Below are positions 26,311-36,151 of a stretch of DNA of 64,000 bases, in pieces. The stretch comes from JAUZOB01 sp963692465 (GTDB lineage Bacteria; Bacteroidota; Bacteroidia; Bacteroidales; Prolixibacteraceae), in NCBI GenBank assembly GCA_963692465.1, contig OY829943.1, positions 1,736,001 to 1,800,000 on the forward strand, in the 5' to 3' direction. Numbering within the stretch: the stretch's first letter is position 1; the number at the start of each line of letters is the position of its first letter. The notes beneath the pieces are model-generated. The model ran no database searches, was not told the origin of the DNA, and saw only the letters and a program-made list of their open reading frames with translations. The position numbers and the translations under genes are program-made.

Positions 26311-27385
26311 CCAGTTAAAATTAAACGGAACGGTTCTTAACAAAGAAGTACTAAAAAACCGGTCCGAACAGATGATTCATAAGGATTTTATTCCTGATTA
26401 CGAGCGTGATTTCTGGACCTTTATCAACGAATGGTTTAACTCAAGTGCAACCATCTGCATTCATACTTCAGGATCAACAGGAACCCCAAAAAACATCATG
26501 GTTCGCAAAGAATACATGGTTCACAGTGCTCAAAAAACTTGTGATTTTTTCGGGTTCAAAGCTGACTGGAATGCTTTATTATGCCTCCCGGTCCATTACA
26601 TTGCCGGAAAGATGATGATTGTCAGGGCAATGCTTTCGGGATGTAATTTAATTTTCAAAAAGCCATCGGGGAATCCGCTCTCTGACTTATCCGATCGGAT
26701 CGATTTTGCAGCATTTGTCCCATTACAACTTCATAATATACTGGGAAACGAGGAAGAGACAAGGAGGTTAAAGCAAGTTGGCAGCATAATTATCGGAGGA
26801 GCTGCTATTCCACTAAAAACAGTCTTAAAAACAATTGATTTCCCCAATAAGATCTTTGCCACCTACGGAATGACTGAAACAGTATCGCATATTGCTCTAC
26901 GTCCAATTAACGGTTCCCATCGCTCGGATTTTTTCTCTCCGTTAAAAGGGGTTGAAGTTTCATTAAATGAAAAGGGATGTCTGGTTATCCAATCTTCAGA
27001 GATCGGAGCAGAGCACCTGACCACAACCGATCTGGCAGAGATCAGAGACGATCATTCATTCCGGATACTCGGACGCTTAGATAATGTTATTAACTCGGGT
27101 GGGATTAAATTATTCCCGGAACAGATTGAATCGAAAGTTGAGACAATTATAGATTGTCCGTTCATTTACAGCGCTGTTCCCGATATTAAATTCGGAGAGA
27201 AGACTGTTCTAATTATCGAAGGAGAACAACTTGACAAGAATCAACCAGCCCTTCTCCTCCAAAAGTTAAATTCGATTCTTGGAAAATATGAGACTCCCCG
27301 TCAAATTGTATTTGTTCCCAGGTTACCAAGAACCTCAACAGGGAAAATCGACCGAAGAAAAGCCAGAACAATGATTTTAGAATAA
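26291..27385 (+). CDS. menE: o-Succinylbenzoate-CoA ligase MenE
   Basis: A 364-residue adenylate-forming enzyme that activates o-succinylbenzoate with CoA and ATP. The P-loop-like motif is HTSGSTGTPKNIMV, the adenine-site motif ATYGMTETVSH, and the hinge ILGRLDNVINSGGIKLFPEQ. The C-terminal catalytic lysine lies in RTSTGKIDRRK. It is shorter than E. coli MenE through trimmed loops, as in other Bacteroidota. Last gene of the men operon, followed by a strong hairpin. Confidence 0.94.
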   Translation: MTENFFSQLKLNGTVLNKEVLKNRSEQMIHKDFIPDYERDFWTFINEWFNSSATICIHTSGSTGTPKNIMVRKEYMVHSAQKTCDFFGFKADWNALLCLPVHYIAGKMMIVRAMLSGCNLIFKKPSGNPLSDLSDRIDFAAFVPLQLHNILGNEEETRRLKQVGSIIIGGAAIPLKTVLKTIDFPNKIFATYGMTETVSHIALRPINGSHRSDFFSPLKGVEVSLNEKGCLVIQSSEIGAEHLTTTDLAEIRDDHSFRILGRLDNVINSGGIKLFPEQIESKVETIIDCPFIYSAVPDIKFGEKTVLIIEGEQLDKNQPALLLQKLNSILGKYETPRQIVFVPRLPRTSTGKIDRRKARTMILE

Positions 27386-27411
27386 AACGTCTTCTCAAAA
27401 AACCAGGGAAC

Positions 27412-27455
27412 AAAAAAAGCCATCAAATCATTCTTTTAGATTTGATGGCTTTTTT
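27412..27455. terminator. Bidirectional terminator between menE and the CtpA-type protease gene
   Basis: A 12-bp stem AGCCATCAAATC (27418-27429) with 27439-27450, an A-run on the left and a T-run on the right. It can stop menE transcripts and those of the convergent protease gene. Confidence 0.9.
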
Positions 27456-27475
27456 ATTTTAAAGACCCTGAAAAG

Positions 27476-29071
27476 TTATCGGGTAAAAGCAATCGCCTTC
27501 AACAACGTTTTGTCCTCTTTCTGTATGAGTGGATAAAAACCTGCATCACCAATAACATTCCTGGCCGTCAGTGCAATAAGTTGATTCTGTAATAGCGCCC
27601 CTGATTTATGCAAATCGTTCGGACGAGGAGAAACACCTTTTTTCTTACAATAAGAAAGAAATTGAGAGAATAGATGCTGACTCATAAAATATTGATTCAG
27701 TGACGACGGGGTACGACAATACTTCATTCCGTTGCGATTTTTATCGGCGTAACTAAAAGCGAACTCATAGACCAATCCCCGCTGAAATACCGTATTATAG
27801 AATGGAGAGTTCGCTGAAATATCTGCAGAGACAAAAACATCCGGCATGATTCCTCCGCCACCATATACGGTCCGTCCATGTTTGGTTTTAAATTTCTGAG
27901 AAGGCGAAAATTTAATACTGTCACGCTGAGTGAACTCACCATGCTTATACCGCTTCTCAATGTCCTTGTAATAATCCGTTGCATCTCCTTTGGCATACGG
28001 TTTCTGAATGCACCGTCCACTCGGAGTATAATAACGGGCAACCGTTAACCGGATAGCAGAACCGTCATTCATGGGTATTTGCTCCTGAACCAATCCTTTT
28101 CCAAAAGACCGGCGACCAACAATCATTCCCCGATCATTGTCCTGTATGGCTCCCGAGAAGATCTCACTAGCCGAAGCAGAAAATTCGTCAATCAAAACCG
28201 AAACTTTACCGGTCTTCCAGATTCCTTTTCCATCAGCATAAATGGAGTTCTTCGGACGATTTTCCCCTTTGGTAAAAAGAATCAAATCATTCTTATTTAG
28301 AAATTCATTAACCATTTGGGTTACCGCGTTCAATGAGCCACCCGGATTCCCTCGTAAATCGACAATAAGGTTCTTAGCACCCTGAGACTTAAGTTGCTTC
28401 AATGCTTTAATAAATTCATCATACGTATTATCTGCGAACTTACTGACTTTGACAAATCCGGTATTTCGATTAATCATGTAAGCGGCATCAACACTATAAA
28501 TGGGAATTTCATCACGGGTAATTACAAAATTAGCCAGACCTTTCATGCCTTTACGTTTGACGCCAATCCGGACTTTAGTTCCTTTCGGCCCACGAAGCAT
28601 TGACATGATCTTACTGTCTGATGTTTTATTACCGGCAATACTTCTGCTGTTTACCGTTACAATACGATCACCGGGCAGAACTCCGACTTTCTGAGAAGGA
28701 CCGCCGGAGATTACCTCTACGACCATTACGGTATCATTCTGGAGTGTGAACTGAACCCCTATTCCGCCGAAGTTTCCGGTCATCTCGTCCTCAACCCCCT
28801 GCATCTCTTTAGCCGGTATATAAACCGAATGAGGGTCGAGATTACTGACAATAAGAGGAATTGTTTTCTCCTCAAGATCGGACAGTGGGACTTTATCGAC
28901 ATAGTCGTTTGCAATCAAAGATAATATTGCTCCGATCTTACTGGACCCCTGAGTTTCTGATTGCGACAAGGAAGAAGAATTCTTTCCCAATCTATTACCC
29001 AGTAAAAAACCTCCTGCGGTAAAAACAGCTAGAAGGAGGGGTAAATAAAGCGATCGTTTATTGATCTTCAT
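27476..29071 (-). CDS. C-terminal processing peptidase (S41 family)
   Basis: A 531-residue periplasmic protease anchored by an N-terminal membrane segment (residues 8-25). A PDZ domain lies at about 90-175 (FGGIGVQFTL, PGDRIVTVNSRSI, MLRGPKGTKVRIGVKR). The catalytic core has Ser302 in FSASASEIFSGA and Lys325 in SFGKGLVQE, the Ser-Lys dyad of CtpA/Prc proteases. These trim or degrade envelope proteins from the C-terminus. The C-terminal 130 residues are helical and variable. It starts 14 nt after the deaminase gene, so the two are co-transcribed. Confidence 0.95.
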   Translation of the reverse strand: MKINKRSLYLPLLLAVFTAGGFLLGNRLGKNSSSLSQSETQGSSKIGAILSLIANDYVDKVPLSDLEEKTIPLIVSNLDPHSVYIPAKEMQGVEDEMTGNFGGIGVQFTLQNDTVMVVEVISGGPSQKVGVLPGDRIVTVNSRSIAGNKTSDSKIMSMLRGPKGTKVRIGVKRKGMKGLANFVITRDEIPIYSVDAAYMINRNTGFVKVSKFADNTYDEFIKALKQLKSQGAKNLIVDLRGNPGGSLNAVTQMVNEFLNKNDLILFTKGENRPKNSIYADGKGIWKTGKVSVLIDEFSASASEIFSGAIQDNDRGMIVGRRSFGKGLVQEQIPMNDGSAIRLTVARYYTPSGRCIQKPYAKGDATDYYKDIEKRYKHGEFTQRDSIKFSPSQKFKTKHGRTVYGGGGIMPDVFVSADISANSPFYNTVFQRGLVYEFAFSYADKNRNGMKYCRTPSSLNQYFMSQHLFSQFLSYCKKKGVSPRPNDLHKSGALLQNQLIALTARNVIGDAGFYPLIQKEDKTLLKAIAFTR

Positions 29072-29085
29072 ATCATGAATAAATT

Positions 29086-29529
29086 TTAATCTTCAATATC
29101 GACCTGAACAATTTCTATTCCGGCGCGTTGTAACAGTTCCACTCCATTTTCAAGTCGATAGTTCTCAGTAAAGACAACTCTTTTGATTCCGGCCTGTATA
29201 ATCAGCTTAGAACATTCCATACAAGGAGAAGAGGTAACATAAAGAGTTGCTCCTTCACTGCTATTATTCGATTTAGCGACCTTCGTAATAGCATTCGCTT
29301 CAGCGTGGAGCACATAGGGTTTTGTTTTGTTATTTTCATCTTCACAGACGTTTTCAAATCCGGAAGGAGTTCCATTGTATCCGTCGGAAATAATCATCTT
29401 ATCCTTCACAATCAGCGCTCCTACCTGTCGTCTGCGACAATAAGAATTTTGTGCCCAGATAGCAGCCATCTTTAAATACCGCTGGTCTAAAAGTTTTTGC
29501 TTCTCTTCTGCCTTTGAATGATTTTCCAT
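29086..29529 (-). CDS. dCMP deaminase-family protein
   Basis: A 147-residue zinc deaminase of the ComEB/dCMP group. The zinc and catalytic residues are in HAEANAI (His75, Glu77) and PCMECSKLI (Cys103, Cys106). Typical also are RRQVGALIVKD and DGYNGTPSGFENVCED. It probably makes dUMP for thymidylate synthesis. First gene of a two-gene unit with the S41 protease. A -7 candidate lies 26 nt upstream. Confidence 0.93.
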   Translation of the reverse strand: MENHSKAEEKQKLLDQRYLKMAAIWAQNSYCRRRQVGALIVKDKMIISDGYNGTPSGFENVCEDENNKTKPYVLHAEANAITKVAKSNNSSEGATLYVTSSPCMECSKLIIQAGIKRVVFTENYRLENGVELLQRAGIEIVQVDIED

Positions 29530-29554
29530 AATTCCCTATTTGAAATAATCCAAG

Positions 29555-29562
29555 CAAAAATA
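29555..29562 (-). promoter_or_regulatory. Candidate -7 element of the deaminase-protease operon
   Basis: The reverse strand reads TATTTTTG, full match to TAnnTTTG, 25 nt before the start at 29529. TTG matches upstream lie 15 or 24 nt away, neither at the best spacing. Confidence 0.35.
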
Positions 29563-29747
29563 ACATTTATAAAATCGCAATGGGTCCAACGAAAAATAAA
29601 AACATTTAATAAGTGCTAAAAATGAACATTTTCCAATGTCAAGGGGCAGAAAATGCGACTTCTTTTAAAAAAATCTTTTCTTCTAATAGGAATAAACTGA
29701 TGTTTTTTGTTATACTTTTCACGTGGAAAAATGTAAAGCAAACACTT

Positions 29748-31139
29748 ATGAATTCAATTTTCAAGAAAAAGAATATTCTTATACTGATTATTCTAATTAT
29801 TGCGGGCGTTCTTGTCTTCAATGCGGGAAAAAGATCACAAAAACCTCGGATTGAACTTTACCCTCCCAGCGCCAATCCGGAAAGAGTTATTCTAACCTGG
29901 AGCGACAAACCTTACAATACTCAAACAGTAACATGGAGAACCGATACGACCGTTCACTCAGGGTTGGCAGAAATCGCTCCGGCTGTTGATGCCGCTGAAG
30001 AGATGTCCAATATAAAGAGATATACGGCCAGTACCCGAATATACAAATCAGATGTTAATGCAGCGAACTATCATTCTGTAACATTCAAAGGATTGCTCCC
30101 GGAAACTCAGTATATGTATCGGGTTGGAAGTAAGAAAAGCTGGAGTGAATGGTATCAGTTTACCACTCCGTCCAAAGAGGCCAAAGACTTCTCGTTTCTC
30201 TATTTTGGAGACGTTCAGGTAGATATCAAATCGCAGGGATCAAGAGTAATACGCAAAGCCTACTCCGCATGCCCGAATGCCGGATTCCTCCTCTTCGCCG
30301 GGGATATGGTTGATCATCCTGTCGATAGTGACATGGGCGAGTTCTTCAGCATCGGAGACTGGCTGTTCGGAACAGTCCCCGTTATTCCTGTCGCCGGAAA
30401 TCATGAATACAAAAGGAATGTTCCCGGAGGATTGGGAGATATATGGAAATACCAATATACATTACCCAATAACGGTCCCGACGGATTAAAGAGTTCAGTC
30501 TATTATATCGATTATCAGGGAGTCCGGATTATTGTACTGGATACCGAGGGAATGAAACACTTTCCCGGAACATTTAACAAACAGAGTAAATGGTTGGAAA
30601 AAGTCCTTCAGAATAATCCGAACCGATGGACTATCGTAACCATGCATCATCCAATTTTCTCTAACAGTGCCCATCGTGACAATCCAAGAACCAGAAGTCA
30701 CATCAAACCTGTCCTGGATCGGTATAATGTAGATCTTGTTTTGGAAGGACATGATCATTCTTACGCCCGATCAGAATTCAGAGGTGGAGCTTCGGGACAC
30801 GAAGGACCGGTTTACGTTCTTTCTGTGTCCGGAGACAAAATGTATGATTTGGGATTCGTTCCCAACATGAGACGAATTGCTGCAAAAACCCAGTTATACC
30901 AGATCTTGGATGTAAAAAAAGATCATATCCACTTTGCTTCCTACACAGCAACCGGCAAATTATACGATGCTTTTGATCTTTATAAAAACAACAAAGGTCA
31001 AAAAAGCATTATTAACCTCGTTCCAAAGAATGAGCCTGAACATGTTGGTCTTTCTGCCCTCTTCAGAGCCCGTTATTCGAAAAAACAAATTGAGGAATAC
31101 AACAAAAAAGAAAAAATAAGATTAGCACAAAAGCAATAA
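29748..31139 (+). CDS. Membrane-anchored purple acid phosphatase-like metallophosphoesterase
   Basis: About 463 residues from the ATG at 29748. A frame extension to 29613 adds 45 residues that do not look like protein family sequence. An N-terminal helix (ILILIILIIAGVLVF) anchors it. A fibronectin-like domain (about 35-140, PERVILTWSDKPYNTQTVTW) precedes the metallophosphoesterase core, with metal motifs GDVQ, GDMVDH, GNHEY, MHHPIFS and GHDHSYARS in the right order. This is the purple acid phosphatase layout, so hydrolysis of phosphate esters in the periplasm is likely. The C-terminal tail is Lys-rich. Confidence 0.9.
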   Translation: MNSIFKKKNILILIILIIAGVLVFNAGKRSQKPRIELYPPSANPERVILTWSDKPYNTQTVTWRTDTTVHSGLAEIAPAVDAAEEMSNIKRYTASTRIYKSDVNAANYHSVTFKGLLPETQYMYRVGSKKSWSEWYQFTTPSKEAKDFSFLYFGDVQVDIKSQGSRVIRKAYSACPNAGFLLFAGDMVDHPVDSDMGEFFSIGDWLFGTVPVIPVAGNHEYKRNVPGGLGDIWKYQYTLPNNGPDGLKSSVYYIDYQGVRIIVLDTEGMKHFPGTFNKQSKWLEKVLQNNPNRWTIVTMHHPIFSNSAHRDNPRTRSHIKPVLDRYNVDLVLEGHDHSYARSEFRGGASGHEGPVYVLSVSGDKMYDLGFVPNMRRIAAKTQLYQILDVKKDHIHFASYTATGKLYDAFDLYKNNKGQKSIINLVPKNEPEHVGLSALFRARYSKKQIEEYNKKEKIRLAQKQ

Positions 31140-31149
31140 CCATTTATAC

Positions 31150-31186
31150 AAAAAACGGGCATCCGAATTCGGGTGCCCATTTTTAA
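31150..31186. terminator. Bidirectional terminator between the phosphatase and metalloprotease genes
   Basis: A GC-rich stem at 31157-31178 (GGGCATCCGAATTCGGGTGCCC, with G-T wobble pairs) lies between an A-run and a T-run, 10 to 20 nt from the phosphatase stop. It can serve both convergent genes. Confidence 0.85.
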
Positions 31187-31219
31187 TTGTGTTGTTGCTT
31201 GCCTATGATTTCTATTAAC

Positions 31220-33784
31220 TTACTTCAATGCTTTCTGGATAGAATCACAAATATGTTGATAATGATAACGGGTAGCCCGATCTGTTGTTCGGATCAGGGT
31301 TTTCTCCAAAAGTGATTTTACCTGTTTCAATTTAGCCTGAACAATTGGTCGCAGATTTACCTTAGCATCAGCATCTTTATTTTCAGTAAAGATATTCTGT
31401 TGTTTTGCCTGATCTAAAAGCATATCAGCTGATGGCATTGGACATCCAAGATCATTATCTGAATTAAAGCCAATCACGATTTTAGTACTGCTTTTTGCGC
31501 TAATATAATCGCCCAATTTTAGGAGTCCTTTAACATAGGAACTCTGCATATTTCGTTCGTAATAACTCAGTCCTTTATTTTTCATTGTCGGAGCCCAAAT
31601 CAAATCAAACAAGTCATCCATATATTCCAGTTGAGTATATGCTTCGCGTGCATCTCTCTTTTCAAACGTAGCTAATCTGGCAAGGATTGAGGTACTCAAA
31701 AGACTTTCGACTTTTGTATTCAAGAAATTAGCAACATCTGATTCTTCCGGAGATAGATAATCTAATACATTAGAATTTTCGACCCACCCAGGGAAAGAAG
31801 ATAATTCACTCATCAAAAATCTAAGAGCCTCTTTTTGCTTCTCTTTTGGAACAAATCGGAAGGCTTTTTGATGATCACCTTTTACCGGATCAAACAGATA
31901 GATACCTCCCAGGTTAGTCTGGACATGAGAGATATAACGAGCATATTGATTCATAAGCTCTTTATACAGTTCTCTCATTTGAGAGTAATCACGATTATTG
32001 ATCGTGGCCCAACTTGACAGATTTTTAAGAATTATCTTTGTATTTGCGATTCCATAACGACTTGCTTTTATTGCATCATCTCCAAGATCTTCAGATTGAG
32101 CTGAAGGATCTTCTTTATCAAAAATTTGTTGTGCTCCATAATGATACATGCGATCTCCCGCTTTTTCGAGAATCCATTGATTCAAAGCAGTATATTCATC
32201 TTCCGGAGTTTTAGCATCCCAAATTGGTTTATATCCCCACTTGATTGCATAATAATCATAGACGCCCAACAAAGGAGGAACAAGCCGGACTCCTTTATCC
32301 CCAGGCTGTGCGACATAGTTATTCCGGGCATAATCCATTATAGAAGGAGTCGTTCCATATTTTTGTGTAAACGATGCGGAACGCAAAGAATCGACAGGGA
32401 ATGCAGAAGAGGCTCCCATATTATGCATCAAACCAAGAGTATGGCCTACTTCATGAGCAGCCACATAACGAAGAGCTTCTCCCATAGTATCCTCGTCAAA
32501 CAAGTCTTTTCTTGCAGAAGGATCAACTGCTGCCGTTTGGACAAATCGCCAGTCATGAAGCAATTTAACTACATTGTGATAGAACAAGACATCCCCTTGA
32601 ATAATTTCACCAGAACGAGGATCTGTCCAAGAAGGTCCCATTGAGTTTTCAACAGAAGTCGTTATATATCTAAAACAAGAGAAACGAATATCATCAGGAT
32701 CAAAGGTTGGATCATTAAGAGGATAATCCCGTGCAACAATAGCATTTTTAAAGCCAATTGCCTCAAATGCTTTTTGCCAGTCTTCAATGCCCTTTTTAAT
32801 GTATTTCTTCCATTGTTCAGGGAACGCATTATCAACGTAATAAACGATTTGCTTTTTAGGAACGACCAGTTCTCCGTTCTTATACTTTTCCAGATCTTCT
32901 GGTTTAGGCTCTAATCGCCATCGATTAATATATCCAACTTTTTCAACCCGGTCTTTATTACTTGAATAAATCATTTTTCTATCAGCAAAGAAACCTATCC
33001 GATCGTCAGCAAGTCTTGGTTTCATCGGTTCTTTGGGCAGGAGTATGATGTTCCGGGCCATATCAGCAGTAAATGGCACATTTTTTACCTCATAAACTAA
33101 GCGGCTGTGAATATTAATATTCTTCTCAAAAGTTTTCACAGTAAGTATAGATGACCGGGTTGCCTGGAAATTCCCACTCATTGGACTTCCTCCGAATAGC
33201 ATATCAAAGACAGATGCTTCTCTAAACGGACTCAATGCTTTTACATCCGAGCAAAACAATTTTGTCACATCAACAACAACAGACGCAGAATCAGGACTAA
33301 AGGAGACAATGTCAAAAGCTTCCATTACCGGATCTAAATTATTCCGATGAAGGGAGATTTCAATATTTTCTCCGGGAGCACAAACATTACCGGAATTAAC
33401 CTGATGCAGGTAAATACGCTCCTGATCTCTGGAAAATTGAATTAACAAAGGGTCTCGAGGCATCTGCCCGGCAGCAAGATCCTTGTTATTGCTGATATTA
33501 ATAATTCGGGAAGAAAGAAGCATATCCCTATTCAACATAGAATCAGGAATTTCAAAATAAACTTTTGCTTCTTTCTGTAACACCCGGAATAATCCGTTGT
33601 GAATCTGAGCATCTTTAATCAATTCTTTGTAATCAATCTTGCTCTTTTTTACATCTAAAGCTTTCCCTTCATTTTGCTTAACGGCTTTAGCAATATCAGC
33701 AAAGCTTCTTTTATGCCCGGATGGCTGGGCATTTCCCATTAAAGCTACTCCTAAGAAAATACAAATAGCAAATAAACTTTTCAT
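31220..33784 (-). CDS. Secreted zinc-dependent metalloprotease (DUF5117/DUF5118 type)
   Basis: An 854-residue protein with a signal peptide (residues 1-19). The metzincin-type motif HEVGHTLGLMH is complete (His444, Glu445, His448, His454). N-terminal DUF5118-like and DUF5117-like regions (for example FRVLQKEAKVYFEIPDSMLN) and a helical C-terminal half are typical of large Bacteroidota proteases found beside SusC/D pairs. It is last in the sigma-FecR-SusC-SusD-lipoprotein series and probably cuts proteins or peptides before or after uptake. Confidence 0.9.
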   Translation of the reverse strand: MKSLFAICIFLGVALMGNAQPSGHKRSFADIAKAVKQNEGKALDVKKSKIDYKELIKDAQIHNGLFRVLQKEAKVYFEIPDSMLNRDMLLSSRIINISNNKDLAAGQMPRDPLLIQFSRDQERIYLHQVNSGNVCAPGENIEISLHRNNLDPVMEAFDIVSFSPDSASVVVDVTKLFCSDVKALSPFREASVFDMLFGGSPMSGNFQATRSSILTVKTFEKNINIHSRLVYEVKNVPFTADMARNIILLPKEPMKPRLADDRIGFFADRKMIYSSNKDRVEKVGYINRWRLEPKPEDLEKYKNGELVVPKKQIVYYVDNAFPEQWKKYIKKGIEDWQKAFEAIGFKNAIVARDYPLNDPTFDPDDIRFSCFRYITTSVENSMGPSWTDPRSGEIIQGDVLFYHNVVKLLHDWRFVQTAAVDPSARKDLFDEDTMGEALRYVAAHEVGHTLGLMHNMGASSAFPVDSLRSASFTQKYGTTPSIMDYARNNYVAQPGDKGVRLVPPLLGVYDYYAIKWGYKPIWDAKTPEDEYTALNQWILEKAGDRMYHYGAQQIFDKEDPSAQSEDLGDDAIKASRYGIANTKIILKNLSSWATINNRDYSQMRELYKELMNQYARYISHVQTNLGGIYLFDPVKGDHQKAFRFVPKEKQKEALRFLMSELSSFPGWVENSNVLDYLSPEESDVANFLNTKVESLLSTSILARLATFEKRDAREAYTQLEYMDDLFDLIWAPTMKNKGLSYYERNMQSSYVKGLLKLGDYISAKSSTKIVIGFNSDNDLGCPMPSADMLLDQAKQQNIFTENKDADAKVNLRPIVQAKLKQVKSLLEKTLIRTTDRATRYHYQHICDSIQKALK

Positions 33785-33813
33785 ATTACAATTTTAAAAT
33801 CATTTTCTCTCTA

Positions 33814-34707
33814 TTAGAACTGCTTGTCTCCAATTGCCTGTATATCAATTTTATATTGAGTTGAGATAAAAGAGCATAAGCTATTATACTTTTCCCTCAA
33901 CTTAGGATAAGAAACCATCATTTGTGTTATCTGAGCCTTAGGCGTACTACAAATCATTTTGACAAAGCAAGCGACATCTTCTTCTTTTGAAGGAGCCATA
34001 CTTTGATCCGAATTCCCATTATCTTTAATTGCCCAGAATCCATAATCTTTGGGGTCAATTTTGACTTTATTGGCAACATCCTCTTCTGTAAGAAATTTAT
34101 TCAGGTCCGTATCATACAAATCAGCCCCACTGGCATTAAAAAAAGCATCAGGAACATCTATCATGTTATATTTGTACAAATACAGTCCCCAGAAATCCCC
34201 ATTAATCTCTCCTTTTAAAGCATTCAAATCAGATACAGATAAACTTTCCACCCCTTTATGAATATTCCCTATTGCAAGGTAATTAATTCCGGTATAACAA
34301 TTTACAACCTGAGAGCCCTTTGCAATATTTGAATCATCATAAATCGTATCAGCTAAAATAATCTTATAAGGAAACTTACTCTTTATAAATGAATCGAAAT
34401 AGAATTGTTTCCAAACCTTTTCCATCATATTTATTCCATTCATAATGACATCCTTATCAGGCTGTTTAATCATTCGGACAGACATGATTCGTGTCAGATT
34501 CCAGGTATAATCAATGGGTTTAAAATCGACTAATATATAGCTGCCATATTGATTGTAGAAATTATAAATATACTTTTCTGCAGGATGGTCGCCATCTTTT
34601 ACAACATAACGAGGGGTATCTGTTTCTGCCTGAATCTTATCTTCTTCGCACCCCCAGAGAAAAGATATTGCAACTAAAGCAAATATTCCAAATAGTAGAT
34701 GTTTCAT
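33814..34707 (-). CDS. SusD-linked lipoprotein resembling zinc metallohydrolases but lacking HExxH
   Basis: A 297-residue lipoprotein with the lipobox FLWGC (Cys20). EKYIYNFYNQYGSYILVDFK and the later layout resemble substrate-import-associated zinc metallohydrolase lipoproteins that sit beside SusC/D. Where those have HHEFxHIL, this protein has LKGEINGDFW, so the zinc motif is absent. It may be a binding protein derived from that family. It lies 10 nt after susD and 29 nt before the metalloprotease gene. The family assignment is tentative, based on recalled similarity. Confidence 0.55.
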   Translation of the reverse strand: MKHLLFGIFALVAISFLWGCEEDKIQAETDTPRYVVKDGDHPAEKYIYNFYNQYGSYILVDFKPIDYTWNLTRIMSVRMIKQPDKDVIMNGINMMEKVWKQFYFDSFIKSKFPYKIILADTIYDDSNIAKGSQVVNCYTGINYLAIGNIHKGVESLSVSDLNALKGEINGDFWGLYLYKYNMIDVPDAFFNASGADLYDTDLNKFLTEEDVANKVKIDPKDYGFWAIKDNGNSDQSMAPSKEEDVACFVKMICSTPKAQITQMMVSYPKLREKYNSLCSFISTQYKIDIQAIGDKQF

Positions 34708-34717
34708 AGTAATATTT

Positions 34718-36133
34718 TTAATTCTCTACCGGTTTTCTTTCCGGACGATCGTTTGTTTTAAGATTAGGATTAAAATCTCTCACTTCCTGAGGAATAGGCA
34801 AAGTATAGGAAGGGTCTTTTTCGTTAAGAATATAAGTATGGTATTGCTTTGTGACAGCATCTTTGTATTTATGTGTCAACTGTGGCATTCCCCATCTACG
34901 CAGGTCAAACCATCGTTGATTTTCAAAGCACAATTCTCTTCGGCGCTCTTCCTTTACTTTATTAAGTGCATCGGCAGCGTCAGTAGCATTAAGAGGAGTA
35001 GCCACTCGAATACGATAAGCACGGATAAGATTTACATCCTCCATTGCATGGTCAGGATCTTCCGTTGCAGCGTAAGCTTCTGCCCTATTTAAATAAGCCT
35101 CTGCAACCCTAAAAGACTGGCCGAACATTCCAGCAGAATAAGTTTCATCACTCTTATTCGGGTACGTTTTAAGCAATGAACGTTTAAAGAAAAAATTTCT
35201 TCGGAGATCATTTGTAGCATAGGTATTCATCAAATTTGATGAAGGGAGAAACATTCCCTGGGCTAAACTATTGTAGTAATAGTTATCACTGGCATAACAA
35301 CCAAAAGAAAAAAGAATTTCCGGATTACTGGAATTAGTAAAAGAGTTTTCAGTTGCTGTTCTTAAGTCATAAAGATTAGGTTTGGCAGCAATGACTTTGG
35401 AGGCGTAACTAACCACTTTGTCATATTTCTTCTGGTAAAGGAAAATCCGCGAAGCCAAAAGATCAGCAGTCAGAGCATCAATACGGAAAACAGATTTCTT
35501 AATATTCGATTTCTCCAGCAATTCTGTTGCTTTGAGAATATCCTCATTTATTCTTGCATAAACATTTGCAACAGACTCACGGGAATAATACTGATCTTTA
35601 ATCGCATGCTCCATATTTATAGGAACACCTTGTGCTGTAGCTGCAGTCGCTTCATCATAAGGTTGTCCGTATAAATTAACCAGCATAAAATAGCTGTAAG
35701 CCCGAATGAAATAAGCCTCACCCATTAAGTCTTCTTTTTCCGTTTCAGAATCAGGAAGAGCAGGAATACCATCAATTACGATATTAGACACCAAAATTGA
35801 ACGATAATACTTTTCCCATGCGCCATCGGAATATAGCGTGCCGGTAAGTTGCATTTCAGGATTAGCCTGCCATGCATAATAACCAAACCCACGAGCCCGC
35901 ATATCCCCGCCAAAACCATAAGAACGAAGATAATCGTCCGCATCATCGGTCATAATGTCAAGGTAAAGATTTGATTTATCGTCCGATCCGATATAAGCCT
36001 CACCATAGAGCAACTCCTTAAAATCTTTTACGCTTTTCGGCACAACTAAATCTTGCGATTCTTCTTTCAAAAAATCTCCGCAGGAAGAGCAAATAATTAC
36101 TAATAAGAATAAGCTCAAATATATTTTTTTCAT
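34718..36133 (-). CDS. SusD/RagB-family outer-membrane lipoprotein
   Basis: A 471-residue lipoprotein with lipobox ICSSC (Cys18). Helical TPR-like pairs (EAYFIRAYSYFMLVNLYGQP) and the C-terminal signature RVAEAYLNRAEAYA followed by EERRRELCFENQRWFDLRRW identify SusD/RagB. It acts as a hinged lid over the SusC transporter and binds substrate at the cell surface. It lies 18 nt after susC. Confidence 0.95.
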   Translation of the reverse strand: MKKIYLSLFLLVIICSSCGDFLKEESQDLVVPKSVKDFKELLYGEAYIGSDDKSNLYLDIMTDDADDYLRSYGFGGDMRARGFGYYAWQANPEMQLTGTLYSDGAWEKYYRSILVSNIVIDGIPALPDSETEKEDLMGEAYFIRAYSYFMLVNLYGQPYDEATAATAQGVPINMEHAIKDQYYSRESVANVYARINEDILKATELLEKSNIKKSVFRIDALTADLLASRIFLYQKKYDKVVSYASKVIAAKPNLYDLRTATENSFTNSSNPEILFSFGCYASDNYYYNSLAQGMFLPSSNLMNTYATNDLRRNFFFKRSLLKTYPNKSDETYSAGMFGQSFRVAEAYLNRAEAYAATEDPDHAMEDVNLIRAYRIRVATPLNATDAADALNKVKEERRRELCFENQRWFDLRRWGMPQLTHKYKDAVTKQYHTYILNEKDPSYTLPIPQEVRDFNPNLKTNDRPERKPVEN

Positions 36134-36151
36134 AATCTACTCGCTTTAGAA

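Noticed and set aside
29613..29747. Extended N-terminus of the phosphatase-like gene
   Set aside because: No family similarity; the ATG at 29748 directly precedes the membrane anchor.
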